A DNA stretch of 57,508 nucleotides from Actinomadura bangladeshensis (GTDB lineage: Bacteria > Actinomycetota > Actinomycetes > Streptosporangiales > Streptosporangiaceae): assembly GCF_004348335.1 (NCBI RefSeq), contig NZ_SMJW01000016.1, positions 1 through 57,508 of the forward strand, read 5' to 3'. Made by a program: the position numbers and the translations under genes. Numbering within the stretch: the first letter of the stretch is position 1; each line of letters starts with the position of its first letter. The notes beneath the pieces are model-generated. The model was not told the origin of the DNA. It did not search any database and saw nothing but the letters and a program-made list of their open reading frames with translations. Below are positions 50,785 to 57,508 of this stretch, piece by piece.

Positions 50785-53671
50785 CGCGTTCCCCCCTGTT
50801 CCCCCTGCGGTCCGGCCGCGCGGCCGGGAAGTAGCGGTCCACCACCGTGCGGGCGGCGGTGCCCCGGTCGTGCTCGCCGAAGCGCGCGGCGAACGCGCGG
50901 CGCCGGGCCGCGTGGACGGCCTCCACCGCGTCCAGGCCGGCGAGCGCGGCGACGAGCTCCTCCTGCGTGCGGGTGATCGGCCCGGGACCGAGCCGGTCCA
51001 GGTCGAAGTAGCCGGTGGTGAGGTCGCGGCCGTCCGGGAGGTGCAGGATGATCGGCCGGTCCAGCAGCGCGAAGTCGAACATGATCGAGGAGTGGTCGGT
51101 GATCAGCGCGTCCGCGAGCAGCAGCAGCGGGGTGACGTCGGGCACGGCGCCGACGTCCCGCATGACCGCGCGGGCCCCGGGCGGGACGTTGGCCCGGCAC
51201 AGGTAGTGCGGCCGGACGAGCAGCACGTACTCCTCGCCCAGTTCCCGCGCGAAGAGCTCCGGGTCGACGGGCGGCTCCAGCAGCTTGACGGGCCGCCCCT
51301 TCGGCCCGGTCGCGAACGTGGGCGCGTACAGGACGGCGCGGCGCCCGTCGCCGAGGCCGAGCGACGCGCGGAGCGACGCCACCTCGGCGGCCAGCTCGGC
51401 GTCGCCGCCCACCCCGTTGACCAGCGGGTCGTTGCGCGGGTAGCCGGCCGGAAGCAGTTCAGAGCGGACGCCGAGGCCCGCGCAGAGCGTCTCGGCGTCG
51501 TGCCCGGAGCGCACCAGGAAGCAGTCGTAGCGCTCCACCATCCGGCGCAGCCGGGCCCGCTCGGCGGCGGGCGCGATCTTGAGCCGCGGCTGGTCCAGGC
51601 CCATGAGCTTGAACGCCGAACCGTGCCAGGTCTGGATGTAGGTGGTCTCCGGGCGCTTGCGGAGGCCCTCCGGGTAGCCCTGGTTGTCGATCCAGAACTC
51701 GGCGCGGGCCAGCGCCAGGAAGTACGCCCACGAGCCCCGCCGGACCAGCGCGGCGTCGTCCGGGAACCCCTTGGGGGACGACGCGTACGCCCACACCGCC
51801 CGCACCGGCCGGCCCGTCCTGCGCAGCTCCCGGTAGATGTACTTGGGGTTGTCCGAGTAGTGCCGGCCCAGATGGCTCTCGAAGACGGCCAGGCCGGGCC
51901 GGACCGGCAGCCGGCTCAGCACCCGGTTGAACACGGCGATCTTGGTTGTGCGCGAGGTCAGCCTCCGCCGGACGGCCTTCTCCGCGTCGCGCGCCCGGCG
52001 CCAGGCGAGCCGTCCCGCCGGCGAGCGGGCGGCGCGCAGCGCGGCGGCCCCGGCGAGCCGCGCCCAGGGGTTCGCCGTCTCCAGTGCGAAGGCCAGGTGC
52101 CCGCCCTCGGTGACGTAGGAGCGGAGCCGGTCCGCGGCGACCCTGGTCAGCCGGGGCCGGACGGGCAGCGCGACGCCCGTCAGCGACGGGGATCCGCGGC
52201 CCTCGCCGGGGCGGGTGACCATCTCCTCGCCGTCCACCCGGACGCGGAGCCGCACGTCCCAGACGGGATCGATGAACCCGACGGGCCTGATCCGCGCGGC
52301 CGGGGCGAACTCCGACCGCCACGCCAGCCGCTCCCCCTCGTGGCGCACGGTCGCGCGGGCCCGCGCCCGGCGGGCGCGGCGGCGGCGGTCGCAGAACTCC
52401 AGCGTCCCGGCCAGCTCGGCGTCCGGGGGGACGCGGTCCAGGGGGTTCAGCACGTGCCCGGCCATCAGGAGGCGCTCGCCGCGCATCTCCAGCCGCGTCA
52501 CCGTGTTGGCCGGGCGCAGCTCCTTCAGCGGCCGGACGTGGAAGCCGAAGCGTGTGACGTCCAGGATCGTGCGGCCGAGCGTCCCGCGCGGCCGTCCCGC
52601 GCCCCAGAAGACCCGCCCGTCGCGCTCCACCAGCCGCGCGCGCAGCTCGGGCCGCTCGGCGGGCCGGTACTCGGCGGCCGCGAGCGCCCCGTCGTGGTCG
52701 CCCTCCCGGATCAGGTACGCGGCGATCGCGGGCATCGGGTTGGCCAGCTCGAAGACGCCCGGGTCCAGCTCGGCGAGGTAGCCGGCCGCGAGGTCCAGGA
52801 AGCGCTCCCGGTACCCGGCGTCGCGGTCGCGCAGCTCGCGCAGGTAGAGGACCAGGTCGTGGTTGATGAACTTCACGTCCTTGGCCTGCCGCAGATCGTG
52901 CGCGCCGCGCAGCGTGAACAGCATGTCGATGCGCCGGTGGATCTCCAGCCGGTCGGCGAAGTTGGCCAGCTCGGCGCGCCGGTTGGAGATCGACGGCGCC
53001 GCCGTCCGCTGCCGGACGAGCCAGTGGTAGACGCGGTGCGGGATCAGCGCGGTGCGGCCCGCCGCCAGGTACGCCTCGGCGGTGAACAGCAGGTCCTCGT
53101 AATGCAGCCGTTCGACGAACCGGAGCCCGTGCTCTTCCAGGAAACCGCGCCGGTAGGCCTTGTTGGTCGACAGGGTGTCGTAGAGGAGGTCGGGGTTCTC
53201 GGCCAGCGACCCGTACACGGCGCTGTTCCGGTAAAGCCACGGATACCAGGGGCGGATGCGCCCCTTCGCGCCCGCGGGGACGTCCAGGAAGACCCGGTCG
53301 CAGAGGCCGGAGACCAGGTCGGCGCCGGTGTCCTCGGCCGCGGCGACCAGGTTGAGGCAGGCGTGCCGGTCCAGCAGGTCGTCGCTGTCGAGGAACATCA
53401 GGAAGCGGCCGGACGACGCGTCGATCCCGGTGTTGCGGGGCCGTCCGCACCCGCCGGAGTTGGACGTCAGGTGGACGGCCCGGACCCGCCCCGGGTGCGC
53501 GGCGGCGAGCCCGTCGGCGACCTCCCCGGTGCCGTCGGTGCTGGCGTCGTCGACGATCACGGTCTCGACGCCGCCCAGCGACTGCGCCAGGGACGAGGCG
53601 ACCGCCCGGGGCAGCCGCCGGGCGTCGTTGTAGGCGATCACCACCACGCTCACATCCGGGCGCACCGGCAT
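50768..53671 (-). CDS. Two-domain GT2 glycosyltransferase / CDP-glycerol glycerophosphotransferase
   Basis: A 967-residue protein. Residues 5-230 form a GT2 domain (VSVVVIAYNDARRLPRAVASSLAQSL, VDDASTDGTGEVADGL, MFLDSDDLL). A linker of about 330 residues follows. From about 555 to 950 there is a Glyphos_transf (TagF/TagB) domain: YIQTWHGSAFKLMG with the catalytic His, LLPAGYPRNDPLV, VLYAPTFATG, ALITDHSSIMFDFALLDRPIILH. Such fusions make poly(polyol-phosphate) teichoic acids or capsule backbones in actinomycetes. ATG at 53671 is spaced correctly from AAGGGGG; the earlier ATG at 53677 is too close. Confidence 0.92.
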   Translation of the reverse strand: MPVRPDVSVVVIAYNDARRLPRAVASSLAQSLGGVETVIVDDASTDGTGEVADGLAAAHPGRVRAVHLTSNSGGCGRPRNTGIDASSGRFLMFLDSDDLLDRHACLNLVAAAEDTGADLVSGLCDRVFLDVPAGAKGRIRPWYPWLYRNSAVYGSLAENPDLLYDTLSTNKAYRRGFLEEHGLRFVERLHYEDLLFTAEAYLAAGRTALIPHRVYHWLVRQRTAAPSISNRRAELANFADRLEIHRRIDMLFTLRGAHDLRQAKDVKFINHDLVLYLRELRDRDAGYRERFLDLAAGYLAELDPGVFELANPMPAIAAYLIREGDHDGALAAAEYRPAERPELRARLVERDGRVFWGAGRPRGTLGRTILDVTRFGFHVRPLKELRPANTVTRLEMRGERLLMAGHVLNPLDRVPPDAELAGTLEFCDRRRRARRARARATVRHEGERLAWRSEFAPAARIRPVGFIDPVWDVRLRVRVDGEEMVTRPGEGRGSPSLTGVALPVRPRLTRVAADRLRSYVTEGGHLAFALETANPWARLAGAAALRAARSPAGRLAWRRARDAEKAVRRRLTSRTTKIAVFNRVLSRLPVRPGLAVFESHLGRHYSDNPKYIYRELRRTGRPVRAVWAYASSPKGFPDDAALVRRGSWAYFLALARAEFWIDNQGYPEGLRKRPETTYIQTWHGSAFKLMGLDQPRLKIAPAAERARLRRMVERYDCFLVRSGHDAETLCAGLGVRSELLPAGYPRNDPLVNGVGGDAELAAEVASLRASLGLGDGRRAVLYAPTFATGPKGRPVKLLEPPVDPELFARELGEEYVLLVRPHYLCRANVPPGARAVMRDVGAVPDVTPLLLLADALITDHSSIMFDFALLDRPIILHLPDGRDLTTGYFDLDRLGPGPITRTQEELVAALAGLDAVEAVHAARRRAFAARFGEHDRGTAARTVVDRYFPAARPDRRGNRGERDGRTA

Positions 53672-53848
53672 GGGCATCCCCCTTCCCCCGGTTCCGCCGG
53701 GGACTGAGCCGGCCGCAGGAGCCGGTCGGACGCGTCGCCAGTGATTCCTATCCCGGAACTCCGCACTGAGGTCCAAGCAGGATCAAAGGCTGCCAATGCT
53801 TCGCATTACCCGTCTTGAGCGGAGACATGGCGCAGATCACCAGGAACG

Positions 53849-53884
53849 CCTGAAGGCGCCCGGCCGGGGCCGGACGCCTTCAGG
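53849..53884 (-). terminator. Terminator of the CHAP-domain gene
   Basis: CCTGAAGGCG (53849-53858) and CGCCTTCAGG (53875-53884) form a perfect 10-bp outer stem, with an inner CCGG/CCGG extension, 42 bp after the CHAP gene stop. It separates that gene from the glycosyltransferase operon on the same strand. Confidence 0.8.
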
Positions 53885-53925
53885 TCTGGAGAATCTTCGG
53901 TGTGCCGGGCTCGACGAGCCGGAGG

Positions 53926-54708
53926 TCAGCTCTTCGCGTAGTCCGGGTAGCCGTAGCCCACGATCTGCGACTTGTCGCGGACCTCCTTCTTCACCGCGTC
54001 GTCCTTGTTGCCTTCGATGGTGGTGACGGTGCCGTTGCCGTTGTCCTTCACGACGAGGCCGACGTGGTCGATGTCACCGATGGAGCCACTGGAGCCGTTC
54101 TTCCAGTCGAAGAACACGACGGCGCCCGGCTTGGGCTTCTTGCCCCAGCGGTCGGTCTTCTTGAACCAGCTGGCGTGCTGGACGGTGTAGGCGTCCCAGC
54201 CCATGTTCTTCACGCCGGTCTGGGCGCCGAGCCAGGACACGAACATGTCGCACCACTGGGCGCCGTTGTAGGCCTTGACGGAGAACCCGCCGTCGCGCTG
54301 CGCGGTGGCCTTGGCGTGCGGGGTCGAGACGTACCAGTTGTGGAACTTGGTCTGGCCGCCCTTGCCCTCGCTGATGCCGACCTGCTTCTGGGCCAGCTTG
54401 ATGACCTCGGAGGCCTCGACGGCGCGCGGCGCGACCTTGTAGCCGGCCTTCTTGGCCTCGGCGGTGGTCATGGCCGCGGAGCCCTTGGACGCGGCGCTCT
54501 TGGACGCGGCGCTCTTCGACGCGGTGCTCTGCTCGGCGACGGCCGCCGCCGCCTGAGCGGGCGTCTCGGCCGCGGCACTGCCACCGGCGAGGGGGTTGAG
54601 GACGGCGAGCCCGACGGCTCCGGCCAGGACCGCGCCGGCGGCGACGCCGACGGCCTTGTCCTCGGACGAGAAGCGGTTGAGCGAAAGTCGATCGAAACGA
54701 CCGGTCAT
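53926..54708 (-). CDS. Secreted or membrane-anchored CHAP-domain amidase
   Basis: A 260-residue protein. After a short basic N-terminus there is one hydrophobic segment (AVGVAAGAVLAGAVGLAVLNPLAGG, residues about 20-44), acting as signal or anchor, and an Ala/Ser/Lys-rich spacer with repeated SKSAA units. The CHAP domain runs from about 100 to the end: catalytic Cys in NGAQWCDMFVSWLGAQTG, PKPGAVVFFDW, catalytic His in GDIDHVGLVV, and TTIEGN. CHAP enzymes cut peptidoglycan peptides. A c-di-AMP riboswitch in the leader, as for many actinobacterial wall hydrolases, suggests osmotic or wall-stress control. ATG at 54708 follows AGGAGA. Confidence 0.93.
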   Translation of the reverse strand: MTGRFDRLSLNRFSSEDKAVGVAAGAVLAGAVGLAVLNPLAGGSAAAETPAQAAAAVAEQSTASKSAASKSAASKGSAAMTTAEAKKAGYKVAPRAVEASEVIKLAQKQVGISEGKGGQTKFHNWYVSTPHAKATAQRDGGFSVKAYNGAQWCDMFVSWLGAQTGVKNMGWDAYTVQHASWFKKTDRWGKKPKPGAVVFFDWKNGSSGSIGDIDHVGLVVKDNGNGTVTTIEGNKDDAVKKEVRDKSQIVGYGYPDYAKS

Positions 54709-54732
54709 GCAGGGAATCTCCTTGTCTTCCAT

Positions 54733-54900
54733 GACGCCTACCGGGTTAGCTGACGGATTCGGGCATGGAAGCAGCCCTACGGCGCGGCTCTCGACGCGCC
54801 GATTCACCCCTGGAACATTGGGTCCCCGGCTCCGTCCGGTCGCGTGGACCGGGACGGACTCGGCCTCGCACCGCGTGACGCGGCGCAGACTATTCGGATG
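54733..54900 (-). promoter_or_regulatory. c-di-AMP riboswitch (ydaO-yuaA class)
   Basis: On the minus strand the leader contains the conserved blocks of the ydaO-yuaA aptamer in order: GGAGCCGGGGACCCAA, CAGGGGTGAATC, GTAGGGCTGC, CCCGAATCCGTCAGCTAACC and GGTAGGCG (ending at about 54733, 25 bases before the start codon). A variable GC-rich hairpin (CCGTCCCGGTCC...GGACGG) lies near the 5' side. Actinobacterial members of this class usually precede cell-wall hydrolase genes, as here, and turn expression off when c-di-AMP is high. The 5' boundary is approximate. Confidence 0.93.
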
Positions 54901-55328
54901 GATCTCAGCGACTGATCTCGGTGAGGGTGCGCGCGTCAGGTGGCGCGCATCGCGTGCGGGTACCGCTCCGCGATCCTCGGCCGCGCGTGGCGCGGCCGGC
55001 GGCAACGCATGGGGTGCGCTGCGGGATTCGGATAGAAGGTAGCAACCTTCTCAAGAAAAGCAAACCAGACACAAACCTCGTTTATGCCCGCTTCATGCCC
55101 TTCCAAGGATTCACCAACAGCGTCCGGCCGCCGGGTGTTCCCGATCTTTCCCCGAGTGCCCCTCAGCCCTTTGCCCGCAGGGCTTACCGGCAGATGAGCA
55201 TAAGGTAAAGAACGTCTGAGTGCGCGGCGGCCGGCACCCGGCCCCTCCCCGCGCACCGGCCCCGACCACCGCCCTGACTGAGTCCTAGCTCACACGAATC
55301 GGCCTCTCGGGACCGCGCGTGCGCCCGG
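54901..55328. other. Long leader and promoter region upstream of the riboswitch
   Basis: No gene is evident here. On the minus strand a possible promoter is TTGCTT (55063-55058), 16 bp, TACCTT (55041-55036), overlapping a small dyad GAAGGT-AGCA-ACCTTC (55035-55050). A hairpin with 8-bp arms, GGCCGCGC/GCGCGGCC (54979-54997), lies between it and the aptamer. The part from 55070 to 55328 is AT-richer than average, holds no convincing frame, and adjoins the 3' end of the phosphatase gene. Confidence 0.45.
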
Positions 55329-57218
55329 TCACTCGATGTGCAGGGCGAACAGCGTGGTGTCGTCCGCCGCCCGGTCGAACTCCATCCGCGCCATCACCTC
55401 GTCGAGGGCCAGATCCGGGCGCATCGAGGAGTCCTGCAGGATCGCGGTGAGGCGGCCGATGCGCTCGTCCAGGTCGGCGTCCCTGCGCTCCACCAGGCCG
55501 TCGGTGTAGAGGAACAGCAGGTCCCCCGGGTGCAGCTCGGTGCCGATCGTCGTGTAGTGCCAGGGCATGGCGCCGAGCATCGGGTCCCGGACGACCTCCA
55601 GCGGCGCCGCCCGTCCCTCCCGGACCAGGATCGGCGGCGGGTGGCCCGCGCACGTCCACTCCAGCGCCCGGCGGGACGGGTCGTAGTGGGCGACGATCGC
55701 CGTGCCCGTCGCGGGCGGGTCCATGGTGCCGACCAGCTCGTTCAGCCAGCCCACCAGCCGCCCCGCCGGCTCCCCCGTGCAGGCGAGGCCGAGCAGGCCG
55801 TTGCGGGTCCGCGCCATCGCGGCCGCCGCCGGCAGCCCGTGCCCGGCCGCGTCCCCGATGGCGAACAGGCCCCGGCCGTCCGGCAGCGCGCGGGTCGCGA
55901 ACCAGTCCCCGCCGATGCGGGCGGTGCTCTCCGCCGCCAGGCTGCGGACCGCCATGCCGAGGCCCGGCAGCTGCTCCACCTCGTCCTCGTCCGGCAGGAT
56001 CGCGCGGCGCAGCGTCACCGCGACCTTCCGCTCCTGCGCCGTCCGCGCCTGCTGCTTCAGCATCTGCCGGCGGGTCTCGGCGAGCGCCCGCTCGACGCCG
56101 CGGCGCCGGGTGATGTCCTGCGAGACGACGTTGATCGAGACCGGCAGCCCGGAGTCGCCGAGCACCGGCTCGGCGAACAGCCACAGGTGCCGCGGCGTGC
56201 CGTCCTGCCCGATCACGCGGTGCTCGGCCTCCACCGGCTCCCGGCGCGAGAACATCGTCTGGACGGCCTCCTCCACCAGCGGCAGGTCGTCGTCCGCCAC
56301 GGCCTTCGGCAGGTCGTGCGGCATCGGCGGCACCTCGTCGGGGGCGAGGCCGTAGTTGGCCCGCATCTGCGGCGTCCAGTCCGACTCCCCGGTCGCGAGG
56401 TCCCACTCGCCGAAGCCGATCAGCGCCAGCCGCTCGACCCGCTCCAGCCGCCGCGCGACGCGGTCCTCGGCGGCGTGGTACCGCCACGTGACGCACACCC
56501 CGGTCGGCACCCGCACGCACCGGACGCTCATCCGGGACGACCGGGACAGGCCGCGCTGGGCGGTGGAGTACATGATCGAGGGGCGCTCCGCTGGCCTGCC
56601 CGTCTCCAGCACCTCGACGTAATCGTCGAAGAGCCCGCTGAGCACCGCGCCCGGATCCGTCCGCAGCAGCCGGAGCCCGGTCAGCTCCGCCCCGCCGCGC
56701 CCGAACATGTCCCGGGCGGCGACATTCAACTCGGCGTAGAGGAAGTCGGCCACGGCCCCGTCGGCCCCCCGGACCGGCACCAGGTGCGCGCAGGAGTCGA
56801 GCGTCCCGTCCAGCACCGCCCGCGCCACGGGGTCGTCGCCCACCTCGGCGAGGATCTCGGCGTCGCCCCCGGTGTCCTCGGCGGTCACCCGGCGCAGGAC
56901 GTCCTCGGCCTCGGTCAGCACGGCCTTGCGCTCCTCCGTGCCGCCCTCGGCCCGCGGCGCGCGCCGCCCGGCGAGCACCGCCCCCACCGGGCCCTCGCCC
57001 CGCTCCTTGACCAGCAGGGCCGCCGCCTCGGCGAGGTCGATGTCCAGATCGCGCGCGAGCCAGATCAGATGCTGCAGGGCCTCCCCCGGCGGGACGCCGA
57101 GCCGCCGTCCCAGCACGACCCGCGCCTCCGCCAGCACCGCGCGGTCATGCGCGGCGCCCCGCAGGTCCTCCAGGTCCGCAACGTGCACCCCGGGCTGGGT
57201 GCCCTCCTCTTCCGCCAA
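55329..57218 (-). CDS. ANTAR-PAS-SpoIIE (PP2C) phosphatase
   Basis: A 629-residue signalling protein. Residues about 14-70 match an ANTAR RNA-binding domain (AHDRAVLAEARVVLGRRLGVPPGEALQHLIWLARDLDIDLAEAA). Two PAS-like sensor domains follow (about 120-245 and 265-375; IGFGEWDLATGESDWTPQMRANYGL, SINVVSQDITRRR), then a short coil and a PP2C/SpoIIE phosphatase with metal sites in RIGGDWFATRALPDGRGLFAIGDAAGHGLPAA and LFLYTDGLVERRDADLDER, ending ADDTTLFALHI. SpoIIE-type enzymes usually dephosphorylate anti-anti-sigma factors. No partner gene is nearby. The start is TTG at 57218, after GGGGGACA. Confidence 0.9.
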   Translation of the reverse strand: MAEEEGTQPGVHVADLEDLRGAAHDRAVLAEARVVLGRRLGVPPGEALQHLIWLARDLDIDLAEAAALLVKERGEGPVGAVLAGRRAPRAEGGTEERKAVLTEAEDVLRRVTAEDTGGDAEILAEVGDDPVARAVLDGTLDSCAHLVPVRGADGAVADFLYAELNVAARDMFGRGGAELTGLRLLRTDPGAVLSGLFDDYVEVLETGRPAERPSIMYSTAQRGLSRSSRMSVRCVRVPTGVCVTWRYHAAEDRVARRLERVERLALIGFGEWDLATGESDWTPQMRANYGLAPDEVPPMPHDLPKAVADDDLPLVEEAVQTMFSRREPVEAEHRVIGQDGTPRHLWLFAEPVLGDSGLPVSINVVSQDITRRRGVERALAETRRQMLKQQARTAQERKVAVTLRRAILPDEDEVEQLPGLGMAVRSLAAESTARIGGDWFATRALPDGRGLFAIGDAAGHGLPAAAAMARTRNGLLGLACTGEPAGRLVGWLNELVGTMDPPATGTAIVAHYDPSRRALEWTCAGHPPPILVREGRAAPLEVVRDPMLGAMPWHYTTIGTELHPGDLLFLYTDGLVERRDADLDERIGRLTAILQDSSMRPDLALDEVMARMEFDRAADDTTLFALHIE

Positions 57219-57402
57219 CCCTGTGTCCCCCGTTCGGCGTCACTGCCCCTGGGAGAAAAAAGCTACATACGCCAGCGAAGGACTATTCGCCCACAACCTG
57301 GTAAACAGCCCAGATCTTTGCCATGGATTTCCGTTCCCGTCCGGCCGCACCGCTTCCGATGACCCAGTCGGGACGCAACCCTTCCCCGCCCTGTGACCCT
57401 CG

Positions 57403-57508
57403 TCACGCCGCCCGGTAGACGTCCCTGGTCAGCGCCGTGATCCGCGCCGCCGCCGCCCGGAACGACGACCCCGCCGGCTGCAGGGTCAGCACCACGACGA
57501 TCTTGTCC
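57403..57508 (-). CDS. 3' end of an unidentified gene (partial)
   Basis: The minus-strand frame entering at the window edge encodes about 34 codons ending DVYRAA and stop (TGA at 57403-57405). The visible part, KIVVVLTLQPAGSSFRAAAARI, then a short amphipathic helix, resembles the end of an IclR-type effector domain, but this is too little to assign. Codon use is typical of a real gene. It is separated from the phosphatase gene by 184 bp in which I see no gene. Confidence 0.5.
   Translation of the reverse strand, partial: DKIVVVLTLQPAGSSFRAAAARITALTRDVYRAA

Noticed and set aside
54709..55005. N-terminal extension of the CHAP protein to 55005
   Set aside because: The upstream codons coincide with the riboswitch, and the ATG at 54708 has a good ribosome site followed by a signal or anchor segment.
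57219..57402. A small gene between the phosphatase and the edge gene
   Set aside because: No frame with a start, ribosome site and coding bias is visible. It is a divergence-free spacer with a short AT-rich patch only.

Overview
The window is about 57.5 kb of very GC-rich, gene-dense DNA. Several features point to a high-GC actinomycete: GTG and TTG starts, ATGA/GTGA start-stop overlaps, a Scr1-type XRE/DUF5753 regulator, a deazaflavin (F420)-dependent oxidoreductase, a SpoIIE phosphatase, a CDP-glycerol-type wall polymerase, and a KstR2-controlled steroid cluster laid out as in Mycobacterium and Rhodococcus. Thermomonosporaceae (Actinomadura or a relative) fits, but this is a guess from gene content. 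I see no rRNA, tRNA, CRISPR array, prophage or IS transposase.

Layout. 0-4.6 kb: a NarL/DesR-type two-component system, divergent from an ABC exporter (one ATPase, two paralogous permeases). 4.6-10.8 kb: single genes, namely an HPF-like protein, an XRE regulator, a PaaI thioesterase, a Ddn-like oxidoreductase, a degenerate phosphotransferase, a 3-hydroxyisobutyrate-dehydrogenase-like enzyme, a VOC protein and a methyltransferase. 10.8-15.6 kb: a four-gene overlapping operon (putative DNA-binding protein, Cas4/RecB-like Fe-S nuclease, unknown protein with a beta-rich C-terminus, Upf1/Dna2-like SF1B helicase). It looks like a Dna2-type nuclease-helicase split over separate genes and is the best candidate for an undescribed system. 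15.6-25 kb: orphan ABC ATPase, Zn-ribbon protein, hotdog protein, small membrane protein, coiled-coil protein, proline iminopeptidase and HrpA.

25-30.3 kb and 45.7-49.5 kb: two halves of the steroid C/D-ring (HIP) degradation regulon. The first is two SDRs divergent from echA20-ipdA-ipdB-ipdC; the second is fadE30-SDR-kstR2-fadA6. Each half has a nearly identical KstR2-like operator. Between them lie a TetR/peroxiredoxin pair with a 38-bp palindromic promoter-operator, an aldo-keto reductase, an MmyB-like regulator, a GntR/enoyl-CoA hydratase/acyl-CoA dehydrogenase/CoA-transferase group whose CoA-transferase lacks part of its N-terminal domain, and a glycerol regulon (glpK1-iclR divergent from glpF-glpK2-glpD) with two IclR-type operators.

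49.5-57.5 kb: cell envelope and signalling. There is a GT4 glycosyltransferase and a two-domain GT2/glycerophosphotransferase, a CHAP-domain protein behind a c-di-AMP (ydaO-yuaA) riboswitch, an ANTAR-PAS-SpoIIE phosphatase, and the 3' end of one more gene. A small GC-rich hairpin recurs in several places, once inside fadE30 and once at the altered start of the CoA-transferase.
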